Source: a virus. Taken from it: a DNA stretch of 26,753 bases. Below are positions 16,718-25,324 of this stretch, piece by piece. The notes below the pieces were generated by a model. It saw only the letters and a list, made by a program, of their open reading frames with translations, was not told the origin of the DNA and did no database searches. The position numbers and the translations under genes were made by a program. Every line of letters begins with the position of its first letter. Within the stretch, counting starts at the first letter, position 1. Location of the stretch: IMG/VR virus record IMGVR_UViG_3300028607_003126, positions 1-26,753 of that record. One strand, written 5' to 3'.

Positions 16718-18055
16718 TTATGATGCTATTAAGTCATAAAGTTCAGGAAGCTGTTTAGCTAACTGTATGACATCGTAAGCCGCCCATGCCGTACCTGCTA
16801 CTCCAAGTGCAGTTGAAATAGGCTCAGCCGCCTGTGGACCAAGATACCCAGCCGCACTTATTCCTAACTTAGTCAAAACTTTTGGAGCAAACTTTTTAAG
16901 AACTGTATTAATCGCTTTTCTTTTTGTTGGGTTCTTATAAGCTTTTACAAACATTGGTATACTAATAGCCCCACCCAGAGCACCAACACCTTCACCAATA
17001 TCGCCACCAATAGCTTGACCAATCATACCTCCTGCACCCATACCTACCGCAATTGGAAGATAGCCTTTTCCTACTCTCATCCATAACGCAGGGTCTGCTC
17101 CCTTGGGAATCTTAGGTACTGGCTTTGCTTTTGAAGCAACATGAGCACCGGGTACAAAATTTGCACCACCTCTGAGTTGTTGAGATAATACCTTAGCTTG
17201 TTGAGCTGTTATCTTACCTTCATCCATTGCCCTAGCAATAGCTCCGGGTGAATTATATGCTCTTAAAAGCTTTTGTGTGTTTAATGGTAACCTTGCACCG
17301 GCATCAGCAATTTTTACAGCTTTTGCACCAGTAGCCGCTTTTACACCTTTCCTTATCAAACCAGCTCTTTTAGTAAAAATTCCAGCACCTACAAGACCAG
17401 CACCGATAGCACCTGCAAGTAGTTTATTTCCCTTACCCTGTGCCTTCCGTTTTTCAAAATATTCAGGTGTAAATCTCGCTTCTTCTATACCCGGAGTATA
17501 ACCAAGTTGCATCAACTCCATCTTACTGCTATCATCCAAGATATCATAGTAATCCTTGAACTCTTGACCACCAGTCTCATTTAACTTAGGAATTACACTG
17601 TAAATATCAGAATAACCGACAGTACCCGTAGCCTCATCAATACTAGTCCTGCCCTTTTCATGCAGTCTCATCTTTATTGAATTGATTACAGCTTGATTAC
17701 GCTTATCAACACTCTCCTGAATAAAAGCCTTTACATCATCTTTGTTTGCACCAGCCCCTAAAGCTCGTCTTATCTTCCTCTTACCATCACCACTAGACAA
17801 TTGTTCATAGTGACTCTGAAGGTTCTTTGCACCGCCCGGAAGATTAATGTGTCCCTCAGCATTAAAAATATCATCCGCATCAGAAGTAAAACTTAAAAGA
17901 CCCTGTGCTCTGAGGTCATCTCTTAAAGCATCTCTCCTCTTCCCGAACATCATCTGCTCGTATCCACCCAATGCCGCACTTAGATTTTGCCACATCGCTG
18001 TTTGACCCGACTGTTCTCCTATTTTTCCTCCAGCTCCTTGTCCATATACTGCCAT
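16718..18055 (-). CDS. Internal virion / ejection-type protein (445 aa)
   Basis: Start supported by GAGGT six to ten bases upstream; the gene ends 12 nt before the giant gene. The N-terminal half is soluble and helical. From about residue 212 on, several Gly/Ala-rich hydrophobic segments appear: LLAGAIGAGLVGAGIF, YLPIAVGMGAGGMIGQAIGG, VGALGGAISIPMFV and, near the end, LGVAGTAWAAYDVIQLA, interspersed with basic linkers. This mix is characteristic of podovirus internal core proteins that leave the capsid and insert into or cross the envelope. By position it may correspond to T7 gp15, but no sequence homology is claimed. Soluble or membrane-inserting states both seem possible. Confidence 0.65.
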   Translation of the reverse strand: MAVYGQGAGGKIGEQSGQTAMWQNLSAALGGYEQMMFGKRRDALRDDLRAQGLLSFTSDADDIFNAEGHINLPGGAKNLQSHYEQLSSGDGKRKIRRALGAGANKDDVKAFIQESVDKRNQAVINSIKMRLHEKGRTSIDEATGTVGYSDIYSVIPKLNETGGQEFKDYYDILDDSSKMELMQLGYTPGIEEARFTPEYFEKRKAQGKGNKLLAGAIGAGLVGAGIFTKRAGLIRKGVKAATGAKAVKIADAGARLPLNTQKLLRAYNSPGAIARAMDEGKITAQQAKVLSQQLRGGANFVPGAHVASKAKPVPKIPKGADPALWMRVGKGYLPIAVGMGAGGMIGQAIGGDIGEGVGALGGAISIPMFVKAYKNPTKRKAINTVLKKFAPKVLTKLGISAAGYLGPQAAEPISTALGVAGTAWAAYDVIQLAKQLPELYDLIAS

Positions 18056-18068
18056 GATTTACCTCTAT

Positions 18069-18791
18069 TTATGTAGTTCCCGGATATTGACTTTTCATAT
18101 ACCATTCCATCCCGGTAGACGCAATATTACCCAATGTATTTTGTTGCTGTTCCTGTTGTTGCCGTTGCCAATTTGCACCGCTAACATCTACTTCGCTTTG
18201 CATTTTACCAGCTCCACCAAGTGCAGTAGCACCAGCTCCATATGTAGAACCTGCACCAGCAAGAGTACTAGCAGAATCTCTCAAAAAGTCTCTGCCCAAG
18301 CCAAAACTCTTCTGATAAGCTGTATTACCCATATCAGCCGCACCCATCATATTCTTATAAGCTTGATTTCCAAGTGCTTGAGTCATAAGTCCAGAACCTC
18401 CCATCCCCTGTTGTGCCGCCATTCTTTGCTGATTCATAGCACCTGTTTGAGTAGCATCAACAGCCCCAGATTTTAAACCTTGCCTTTGCATAACATTCTG
18501 GCTACCCCAGTAATCCATCATGCTTTTACCTTTACCAAGCTGTAGTGCGGCTAAGTCCTCTGATGCTCCCCCAACCCGATTCATACTGCCAACTTGGTCC
18601 TGCATACCTTGTATCATTGGGTTCATATTTGTCTGAAAATCAGGAGTTTGCTGATTCTGAGGAGCACTAGGACCAAACAATGATTGACCTATTCCATATC
18701 CAGCCATTGCACCAGCAGGATTGAACCCACTACCCACAAACCCTAAAGCACCACCAATCAAACCTCCTGCATTATCTTTTAACCAACCCAT
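18069..18791 (-). CDS. Internal virion protein, T7 gp14-like in style (240 aa)
   Basis: The N-terminus after MGWLKDNAG is a Gly-rich hydrophobic hairpin (GLIGGALGFVGSGFNPAGAM; AGYGIGQSLFG), followed by a Gln/Met/Ala-rich helical body (MNQQRMAAQQGMGGSGLM) and a Gln cluster near 210. This composition and the short length recur in the smallest ejection protein of podoviruses, encoded just before the larger core proteins. It probably lines the DNA-ejection conduit. Two bases separate it from the upstream 81-aa gene and 13 nt from the downstream 445-aa gene. The family call rests on composition and order. Confidence 0.65.
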   Translation of the reverse strand: MGWLKDNAGGLIGGALGFVGSGFNPAGAMAGYGIGQSLFGPSAPQNQQTPDFQTNMNPMIQGMQDQVGSMNRVGGASEDLAALQLGKGKSMMDYWGSQNVMQRQGLKSGAVDATQTGAMNQQRMAAQQGMGGSGLMTQALGNQAYKNMMGAADMGNTAYQKSFGLGRDFLRDSASTLAGAGSTYGAGATALGGAGKMQSEVDVSGANWQRQQQEQQQNTLGNIASTGMEWYMKSQYPGTT

Positions 18792-18792
18792 A

Positions 18793-19038
18793 CTAAGACC
18801 TCTTTGTTAATGTAGATGCTGAACTTCTCACCCAGCCATCCTTAAATTTAAACTCAACATGATAATTACCTCCCTCTTTAACAAGCCTATACAACCCTTT
18901 TTCGGTTGTATCTGATTCTCTTCCACGCTCTACATCAGACTTCTGCGTTCTTTCTAGCTTTTCTAGTCTGTTTAAAATCATATTTAATTCTCTATTAGTC
19001 TGTACATCATCTACAGAACTACTTGTTTGTCTTGGCAT
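18793..19038 (-). CDS. Small structural-operon protein (81 aa)
   Basis: Start overlaps the stop of the 1371-aa gene by one base. The N-terminal half is a charged coiled coil (NMILNRLEKLERTQKSD). The C-terminal half is a compact beta-type unit, GLYRLVKEGGNYHVEFKFK followed by DGWVRSSASTL, resembling small domains found at the ends of tail or decoration proteins. It may be a minor virion component or a trimerising adaptor next to the nozzle. No named family. Confidence 0.55.
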   Translation of the reverse strand: MPRQTSSSVDDVQTNRELNMILNRLEKLERTQKSDVERGRESDTTEKGLYRLVKEGGNYHVEFKFKDGWVRSSASTLTKRS

Positions 19039-22000
19039 TATGCCTTCTCCTGTTTGACTTTTAATGGTCTGTAATGATAACCAACACTATCGATTGTATC
19101 AGTTCCACTACCAGAAAGCTGGATTTCCAACCACTTAGCTTTTTTATAAGCGCTACTCACTCTCCCTGAAGCACTTAGACTAAGCCATGAACTATCATAT
19201 TTCTCCGTTTTATACTTCGTTGTAGGAGTATTGTCTCCAACAGAGTATACTGCCATAAAATGCTTATCCTCAGTATCAAGATTGGCAGTTAATTTTTTAG
19301 TTTGATATTCCCAACTCTCATTCGTTTCCTTATCTGTAGCGATAGTCATCAAAGTACTAGCATTAGCTATGATTTCACCATACTGTCCCTGACATATCGA
19401 AGTGATTTTTTTACCAAACTTCCATAAGTCCCATCTGTTGCTTCGTATTGTGTATACCCAAGCTACAGACTGTGTTGGTGCCAACATATCCGTAAAAATA
19501 TAGAGTACCGCATTTCTCTGACTATCAAAACCCATGATAAGGTCATTCGTATCCCAATCAATTTTCTGCCATGCATAAGGCTTTAAATCAGCATGGTCGG
19601 AATCCAAAATAACTTGACCTATTGGTTGAGACCGTCTACCGTCATGTCTGTAGAGACCATTTCTGTCCGCATAAAATAAACCGAAATCAGTTACAACAAA
19701 ACTATGGTCCGACAAGCAACCGCTACCATGCAACTCATCCATAATAGTCAATGTCTCAGGATTAATAATAAAACCTCTTGATGGAGTAAATGCAAACAGC
19801 TTATCCGTAAATCCTATAAGACAATTCGGTTTTTCCGGTAAAACAGTATACTCTGTTGCCCAATTAAAAATAGGATATTTTCCGGGTTTACTTCTAAAAA
19901 TATGGTTGGGAACTTTTCCAGTATATCCATTCTTGGCATCACCTACAAAAAGATAGCCCGTAACAGGGGCGGCAAGACCATATCTTAGATGAGTTATTCT
20001 CATCTCAGGACTTATACCAGTATTCGATTCATAGCTTCCAAAGTTCTTCCCTTGATTATCCTTTAGTATATATTGAAAATAACTAGTGCCGTCTATAGTA
20101 GTTATACTCCAATCAATGTCATTTAAACTTATGCTCTTCACCAATCTGTAATCAAAATCGGGTTCCGTTATTTTAGTGAGTCCTACACCACCATCATGAA
20201 CTGATATTCCACGATAAACTTGTATATGACTGATTCGCTGATTAAGATTTTCTTTATTAATATTTATCGTTATTTGATGTCCTTTCTTGCTGGGATTATT
20301 ACCAGTATGAGTAGCAATATCCTGACTCAATGCAGTTTCAAGATATCCATCGAACAATAAAGAAAACTTATAAAAATTCTTATGATAACTGTTATCAGCA
20401 GTAGTAGTATCCTCACCCGGCATAATATTATTCTTATCAATAGGCTCTGAACCAGCAGTAAGAGCCGCTACCGTTACAGATATTGAAGTAGGATTTGCCA
20501 CTGTTTCAGTAGTGATTCCACCGGGGTGAGTAGTACCTGCCTTACCCCAATCTATATTGTCCATATTGAATTGACCACTTTTCCTGAACACACTTACCTG
20601 ACCCATATCTTGAGGTCTTGTTCCTGTCCCCGGAATAACTCTCGGACTTAATCCTAAATTACCAGCTTGAACATCAGAAAATGACAATGGTGTAGTTAGT
20701 TTGTCAAGCTTTAAACGAGGAAAAGAAGTTATTTGCTTTGTATAATCAAGAGAACTGGAGGCATTGCCAGTTGGAACTGAAGCGGAAGGACTTATGATAT
20801 TCGCACTACTATTACTTTTAATCATTGCAAAAGCCATAGGGTGGTTACCTATAATATCACCAACCACAGCATCTTCTATCTGAACTCTATCACTAGCACG
20901 AATATGTTTGTCCGCAGTTAAACCTATTGCTGATGCTCCACTTCCATATAGGAAACCAGTCCATATATTCTCCTCATGTAAAGCTATATAGGTATTCATA
21001 CTCCCATCTGCCGTGAAACTTGCTCCACTATATGACTCGGCATCATTAAAGGTAACGATATGTTCTCTTATTAATCTAAGTTTCCCACCAAGTTTTAAAA
21101 ATGGTCCTGCTATCGCCTTTTTATATTTATTTGCAGGCAATCCTGTTTCTTGTGCATATACATTTGGGTTACAAGAATCAGGAAAATTGCCACCAGCCAC
21201 ATTATTACCATGTGGGTAAAGGTTTTTAGCGTCATTTTTAGATATAATCCCGTCATCCACATCATAATATTCTACATCCAATCCTTCAAGTCCTGCCATT
21301 GCTTCACCAATAAGTCTAAAATCATTTACGACAAGACCTACAGAATATTGTGTAGTGCTCTTAGCGTATAACATCAAACCTCTTTTAGCAAGTTTTATTC
21401 TATATCTTCCTTTACCTCCGTCCGAATGCGAGAAAGCTTTAAGAGTATAGTTAGTATCATTATACTCATACCATGTCCATTGGTGTGGGGTATCATCTGC
21501 GTGTTCACAAGGTCCTTCGGCATGATTATGGGACACAACACCATCTTCAAAAAGACAATATTCAACATCCGTTTCACCTGAGAGGGCAGAGATTTTCCTT
21601 GCATGTTTTTCAGAAACATGGATATGATAAAAAGCCCCATCTTTCGTATCACCTAAAGTACCATCAAATTCTGTTGGTGAATTTAGATGTCCATAGCCCG
21701 GTGGATTCATAACAACCGCATAAATATCATCACCATCACCCTTTGGATTATTGGCATAATCCTCAAAAGGGTCAAATCTGTACAAACAATATTTATGTCC
21801 ACCCCAACTGGGTTGAAAATAAAAACTATCGGTTTCTACATATCTTTGTAAAAACAACCTCCCACTGGCTTCACGAGTAGCTTCAGTAGCATTATCATTT
21901 TCAACATATAAAATATCACTTATATAATTATCCTGTTCCTGAGCTTGAGGAATTTCAGAAGAAGAATGCCCTGTCACAGCAAAGAAATTATCCTTGCCTC

Positions 22001-23153
22001 CATGAGTATCAAAAGCTATGGATGTTGAAGTAATAGACAATCTAGCAACGCTTCCATATGCAGAACCTCTATAGGCAACCCATATTTTAGAAGAATCAGT
22101 TGTACACACACTCATCGCAGTAATCGCACCGCCAACATTAAAAGTTGTTATAAGCCCAGCCTTATCAAATAAAATAAGTAACGGATTCTCCTTCTGATAA
22201 CCCACATAATAAGTATCATCATCAGCAGTTCCGTCCCCATTAGCAATTACTACCTGCTCCAAACCTTCCATACTACTCGTTATTAATCTAAGCTCACCAT
22301 TCACCATAATTAAATCTTCATTTGAAGACCCAAACTGCTTTACATTTGGAAAACCAATATATTGAGGAGGAAAATCTTTTCCACAACCAACAAAATTATC
22401 ATTCCCTCTAGTACTTATCGTTATCTTTGTAGAAGCAGGTAAACTACCAACAGGGTCAGGATTAAAACCTTCACTTTGAGATAAAGAATAAATATCTTCC
22501 AGATAATCAACATCACCATCAGAATTATAACCCAATAAATTAAAACTGTCCGTATTTAAGAATGGATGTATACGAGAAAAAACTTTTTCGTAAACAGTAT
22601 TGGCACTAAAAGTCCACCAAAATGTAGATGTTACTACACCCCAATACTGACCAGAAATGTTCCTCTTTAAACTTATAGAAAGACCACTGCCAACACTAAG
22701 TTCATTATCAGTATCAAGAGCATTTACTGTCGCTAGTGCCCTCGTTCCCTCGGGAATTGGTGGAGCATCAATAGTAATAGTAGGTATCTCAGTATAACCA
22801 GACCCAGCATTGGTTATTGTCAATCCACTCAGCTCCCCAGCATTGGTTATTGATGCGGTTATAGTTGCTGTGGTACCATCAGGAGAATTAGAAACAACTA
22901 CATTTGGAGGAGAATTCGAGTCGTAATCACTACCGATTTGAGTAATACTCGTACCACTGATTGTATTATTAATATATTGAGTCACCGGATAAAGTGAACT
23001 AGTATTACCCCAATCAGTGTCTCCGATATTTCTAGTCTTCCAAGTAAATTTGCTTGAAGAAGAACTTTGAACAGTATAGTCAACCCTCCATTCAATACCT
23101 ACTGTACCAGTAAATGAACCAGTTACAATTAAATCATTTCCGTATAAAGCCAT
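19038..23153 (-). CDS. Tail nozzle / tail tubular-B-like structural protein (1371 aa)
   Basis: Very long, beta-rich and Gly/Asn/Asp/Ser/Thr-rich. Residues 60-132 carry a duplicated Ig-like motif (SITNAGELSG, then TITNAGSGYTEIPTITIDAP), common in marine phage structural proteins. The C-terminal third contains GSGCLSDHSFVVTDFGLFYA and DRNGLYRHDGRRSQPIGQV, the pattern seen in propeller-like nozzle or stabilisation proteins (glFy.D.nGiYr.dG...pig). It should form the distal tail tube. GGAGGGAG precedes the start, which overlaps the stop of the 73-aa gene by one base. That small gene looks like the missing N-terminal segment. Length is greater than T7 gp12; the middle probably carries an insertion of unknown role. 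Confidence 0.7.
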   Translation of the reverse strand: MALYGNDLIVTGSFTGTVGIEWRVDYTVQSSSSSKFTWKTRNIGDTDWGNTSSLYPVTQYINNTISGTSITQIGSDYDSNSPPNVVVSNSPDGTTATITASITNAGELSGLTITNAGSGYTEIPTITIDAPPIPEGTRALATVNALDTDNELSVGSGLSISLKRNISGQYWGVVTSTFWWTFSANTVYEKVFSRIHPFLNTDSFNLLGYNSDGDVDYLEDIYSLSQSEGFNPDPVGSLPASTKITISTRGNDNFVGCGKDFPPQYIGFPNVKQFGSSNEDLIMVNGELRLITSSMEGLEQVVIANGDGTADDDTYYVGYQKENPLLILFDKAGLITTFNVGGAITAMSVCTTDSSKIWVAYRGSAYGSVARLSITSTSIAFDTHGGKDNFFAVTGHSSSEIPQAQEQDNYISDILYVENDNATEATREASGRLFLQRYVETDSFYFQPSWGGHKYCLYRFDPFEDYANNPKGDGDDIYAVVMNPPGYGHLNSPTEFDGTLGDTKDGAFYHIHVSEKHARKISALSGETDVEYCLFEDGVVSHNHAEGPCEHADDTPHQWTWYEYNDTNYTLKAFSHSDGGKGRYRIKLAKRGLMLYAKSTTQYSVGLVVNDFRLIGEAMAGLEGLDVEYYDVDDGIISKNDAKNLYPHGNNVAGGNFPDSCNPNVYAQETGLPANKYKKAIAGPFLKLGGKLRLIREHIVTFNDAESYSGASFTADGSMNTYIALHEENIWTGFLYGSGASAIGLTADKHIRASDRVQIEDAVVGDIIGNHPMAFAMIKSNSSANIISPSASVPTGNASSSLDYTKQITSFPRLKLDKLTTPLSFSDVQAGNLGLSPRVIPGTGTRPQDMGQVSVFRKSGQFNMDNIDWGKAGTTHPGGITTETVANPTSISVTVAALTAGSEPIDKNNIMPGEDTTTADNSYHKNFYKFSLLFDGYLETALSQDIATHTGNNPSKKGHQITININKENLNQRISHIQVYRGISVHDGGVGLTKITEPDFDYRLVKSISLNDIDWSITTIDGTSYFQYILKDNQGKNFGSYESNTGISPEMRITHLRYGLAAPVTGYLFVGDAKNGYTGKVPNHIFRSKPGKYPIFNWATEYTVLPEKPNCLIGFTDKLFAFTPSRGFIINPETLTIMDELHGSGCLSDHSFVVTDFGLFYADRNGLYRHDGRRSQPIGQVILDSDHADLKPYAWQKIDWDTNDLIMGFDSQRNAVLYIFTDMLAPTQSVAWVYTIRSNRWDLWKFGKKITSICQGQYGEIIANASTLMTIATDKETNESWEYQTKKLTANLDTEDKHFMAVYSVGDNTPTTKYKTEKYDSSWLSLSASGRVSSAYKKAKWLEIQLSGSGTDTIDSVGYHYRPLKVKQEKA
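22803..22852 (-). repeat. 17-bp direct repeat inside the nozzle gene
   Basis: CCCAGCATTGGTTATTG occurs at 22803-22819 and 22836-22852 (33-base period), encoding the two ITNAG units of the nozzle protein. The near-identical DNA suggests a recent or conserved 11-codon duplication. Confidence 0.75.
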
Positions 23154-23374
23154 TACTCTACACTCCCTCCGGTTTCATGAAATGTAAATACAGGACTAAC
23201 CACTTCTCCTTTCAACAAAGATACATCTCTTCTTCGACCCTTCAATTTACCATCCGTATTCAAAGTTTCTATATTTTCATTATACTGACTTGCATCAGCA
23301 GGAATATCATGTTCATCAACAGTAGACACTATCCCAATACTAAATGTTTTTATTTCTCCAACTACCTTAGGCAT
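23153..23374 (-). CDS. Separate N-terminal segment of the tail nozzle (73 aa)
   Basis: The sequence contains HDIPADASQYNENIETLN and DGKLKGRRRDVSLL. In T7-like and cyanophage nozzle proteins a similar P.dAs..e.N...l.dGs.rrR.g stretch lies at the extreme N-terminus of the large protein. Here it is a free-standing 73-residue product whose stop overlaps the start of the 1371-aa gene (TAATG), in a different frame. It overlaps the phosphoesterase gene by 8 nt. Either the nozzle is made from two chains or a frame change separated them. Homology is inferred from pattern. Confidence 0.6.
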   Translation of the reverse strand: MPKVVGEIKTFSIGIVSTVDEHDIPADASQYNENIETLNTDGKLKGRRRDVSLLKGEVVSPVFTFHETGGSVE

Positions 23375-24155
23375 TTCCGTCTATTAACTCCCCACCAATA
23401 AAGGTCTTACCTTTAATGATGCTGTGTACTTCAACACTAAACATTCCATCATCATAAACATGCACTACAGCAAACCCATGTTGCCAGTTGTGTTGCCTGT
23501 TGTTAAGCCACGCATTCGCATCTCCTCCCATATCTTTAAGACAGCCGATAGACCATGCGGACTTTGCTCCCCCCATATGAGTGACTGTTGATTGTTGGAT
23601 ATCATGGTGATGTCCATACATGACATTACAGCCAAGCCGTAAGAGATGGTTTCTAGTATGGTTAATGCCAGAAAAATGATGACCGTGATAGAAGTATAAG
23701 CGACCGATGTTAAAAGATTTCCCCATGGGATGGAATACAAAGCCACGCTGTTTGAGACGTACAGCATTCTTGAATAGATATTCCTTGAGAAAGGGGTTCT
23801 CAGCGACAAATTGATTAAGCCAATCATCATGGTTTCCTTCACACATATGACGCTCTCCACACCCAACTTTATCAAGTGAAGCATCAATGATATCAAGTCC
23901 TGCATTGACTTGTTTAATGTCTTCATCAACAAACGGAAGCTGGTACTCAAGTGGTGGTCTCTTCCTTCTCTTGTACTTCCAATGTGAAACAGACTCGAAT
24001 TCTCCGACATCCCCAAGGTCGATATAAATATCCGGTTGAACCAGTTCGATTGCTTTACAGACAACACTTATAGCCGCCTTATCATGTAGTGGAAAATGTT
24101 TGTCTGGAGTGATAAAAACACGCTTAATACTGCCTAATTTGGTTGTCCTTGCCAT
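23367..24155 (-). CDS. Calcineurin-like metallophosphoesterase (262 aa)
   Basis: All the metal-site motifs are present in order: PDKHFP (D18, H20), DLGD (D49), EGNHD (N108, H109), YHGHH (H157, H159) and YGHHH (H182, H184). The enzyme should hydrolyse a phosphomonoester or phosphodiester using two metal ions; the substrate cannot be told from sequence. Such proteins are frequent in marine podovirus genomes but their role is unsettled (nucleotide second messenger, DNA end or RNA processing). It sits inside the structural operon, overlapping its upstream neighbour by 22 nt and its downstream neighbour by 8. The start at 24155 has only a weak GGGATAA upstream. Confidence 0.88.
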   Translation of the reverse strand: MARTTKLGSIKRVFITPDKHFPLHDKAAISVVCKAIELVQPDIYIDLGDVGEFESVSHWKYKRRKRPPLEYQLPFVDEDIKQVNAGLDIIDASLDKVGCGERHMCEGNHDDWLNQFVAENPFLKEYLFKNAVRLKQRGFVFHPMGKSFNIGRLYFYHGHHFSGINHTRNHLLRLGCNVMYGHHHDIQQSTVTHMGGAKSAWSIGCLKDMGGDANAWLNNRQHNWQHGFAVVHVYDDGMFSVEVHSIIKGKTFIGGELIDGNA

Positions 24156-24400
24156 ATGTTATCCCATTCATCCTCGGTTATATCAATGGTTGGAGCTCGG
24201 TTTAAATACTTTTCAGTCGTTTTTTCATCAAAACGGAGCATATATTCATGACAATCGTCACACTGCCATATTAAAATTTCCTCCAGAGCACCTATAATCT
24301 CTATACCTACTATTGATAATCCTCCACAGTAGTAACAATGGTCCGGTACAGTGTCGGTACTCTTATTCCCCCTTAGTTCAAACTTTCTAAGTCTAGACAT
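24134..24400 (-). CDS. Small zinc-ribbon protein (88 aa)
   Basis: ATG 24400 is preferred; an upstream TTG at 24478 would add 26 residues in frame. A zinc ribbon is formed by C22/C25 (HCYYCGG) and C47/C50 (QCDDCHEY), with hydrophobic strands between. The basic N-terminus is followed by an acidic C-terminus (ITEDEWDNIWQGQPN). No Shine-Dalgarno sequence is evident before ATG 24400, and the 105-nt space up to the preceding gene is the widest gap in this block, so a promoter or other control site may lie there. Function unknown; possibly a DNA- or protein-binding adaptor. Confidence 0.6.
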   Translation of the reverse strand: MSRLRKFELRGNKSTDTVPDHCYYCGGLSIVGIEIIGALEEILIWQCDDCHEYMLRFDEKTTEKYLNRAPTIDITEDEWDNIWQGQPN

Positions 24401-24505
24401 ACGTATTTTTACTGCAGGGGTCAACAATTTAGAACCACCAAGGAGGAGATGATAGAGATAAACAGCCAACCCCCACAATTTATTTACCTTTAAAATATTT
24501 TAGCA

Positions 24506-24661
24506 TTAGAACTTATTTAACACTTTTATAATTTCAGCCATCATCTTATCGTCTTTCTTCGTGGGTGTAACTCTAACTACCATACCGATAATCCATAAGA
24601 AAAATTCCTTAAGCCCACGTTTCTTAACTTGCCTACCAATATACTTCGACAACATACTCAT
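24506..24661 (-). CDS. Membrane miniprotein with TPTKKDD motif (51 aa)
   Basis: ATG 24661 overlaps the upstream stop by 4 nt (ATGA). The 51-residue product has a basic N-terminus, a hydrophobic segment FFLWIIGMVVRV (residues 20-31), then TPTKKDDKMM and an amphipathic helix to the end. The hydrophobic-then-TPTKKDD layout is repeated in the gene just upstream (24658-24810). Small phage proteins with this motif occur next to lysis genes, but a role is not established. Too short for homology by eye beyond the shared motif. Confidence 0.6.
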   Translation of the reverse strand: MSMLSKYIGRQVKKRGLKEFFLWIIGMVVRVTPTKKDDKMMAEIIKVLNKF

Positions 24662-24810
24662 TTCTTATCTCCCTTAACCATTTTTGTTAATCCTTGCCAA
24701 ACTACATCCAGAAGAATATCGTCTTTATCTGAAGGTGACATTTTAACAAGTTTTTCTAAAACCATGAATCCAAGTAGAACCCATTCCCAATTTGCCGACA
24801 GCCATTCCAT
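24658..24810 (-). CDS. Membrane miniprotein with SPSDKDD motif (50 aa)
   Basis: ATG 24810 follows the upstream stop directly and has AAGGAG upstream. It begins MEWLSANWEWVLLGFMVLEK, a Trp-rich membrane-interface start, continues LVKMSPSDKDDILL and ends in an amphipathic helix. It matches the layout of the following 51-aa protein (hydrophobic segment, [ST]P[ST]xKDD, amphipathic helix), so the two look like diverged tandem duplicates. Possible holin-associated or membrane-remodelling role is inference. Confidence 0.65.
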   Translation of the reverse strand: MEWLSANWEWVLLGFMVLEKLVKMSPSDKDDILLDVVWQGLTKMVKGDKK

Positions 24811-24957
24811 TTATGACTCCTTTATTTTTCTTATTTTGTAAAACAAATACACAATGTTCATCACGAACATCATACACATAAGTATTACTGGTATTACATC
24901 TAACCAGTATATTATTCCTGAAGATGCACTAATTGTACTTACTTTTAGACTATCCAT
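24811..24957 (-). CDS. Single-pass membrane protein, holin-like (48 aa)
   Basis: Starts 8 nt inside the lipoprotein gene. Residues 14-41 form one long hydrophobic helix (IIYWLDVIPVILMCMM and onward) and the C-terminus is basic (YKIRKIKES), predicting N-out, C-in. Size and topology fit a small holin or antiholin-type protein, but no specific family is recognised. It is immediately adjacent to the next miniprotein gene, whose AAGGAG overlaps its end. Confidence 0.6.
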   Translation of the reverse strand: MDSLKVSTISASSGIIYWLDVIPVILMCMMFVMNIVYLFYKIRKIKES

Positions 24958-25324
24958 GTTCTACCCACATTGTCCATTTGGGATATTCTGGACGATTTGC
25001 ATAACCATCTTGCCGATAGATACTGAAAGTAGAATCAGCTCTCTCTACAAAATGCCCAATATACACGCTGTCTTCAGAAATTAGTTCATATGTATCTTTA
25101 TCCATTATTTTCCCGTGAAACCATACTTCCTCAACAATCCCATTATAATAAGCATATATTTGAATTATTACTCGAGCAACAGGCTTTCTATCATCTCCTT
25201 CACCCTCGTGTTGCAATTGCCAATAAGAAGTACCTGCCAATTCAAAAACGGGATATTCTTCTATCTCATATAGTGGATATGGATTGCAACCAATTATCAA
25301 TAAAATTATTAATAGGTATTTCAT
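24950..25324 (-). CDS. Phage lipoprotein (124 aa)
   Basis: The N-terminus MKYLLIILLIIGCNP is a short lipoprotein signal with lipobox IIGC (lipidated C13); Asn at +2 favours outer-membrane sorting in Gram-negative hosts. The mature part is acidic and beta-rich (EEVWFHGKIMDKDTYELI; SVYIGHFVERADSTF). Overlap of 4 nt with the membrane protein gene upstream suggests coordinated synthesis. It could be an outer-membrane spanin subunit, although the Pro-rich character of many o-spanins is missing, or a lipoprotein that blocks superinfection. Function is undecided; secretion and lipidation are well supported. Confidence 0.75.
   Translation of the reverse strand: MKYLLIILLIIGCNPYPLYEIEEYPVFELAGTSYWQLQHEGEGDDRKPVARVIIQIYAYYNGIVEEVWFHGKIMDKDTYELISEDSVYIGHFVERADSTFSIYRQDGYANRPEYPKWTMWVEHG

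Noticed and set aside
24449-24493. AAGGAGG followed by a short plus-strand ORF
   Set aside because: The ATG is too close to the AAGGAGG, the product is only 14 residues and it opposes the direction of the whole block.
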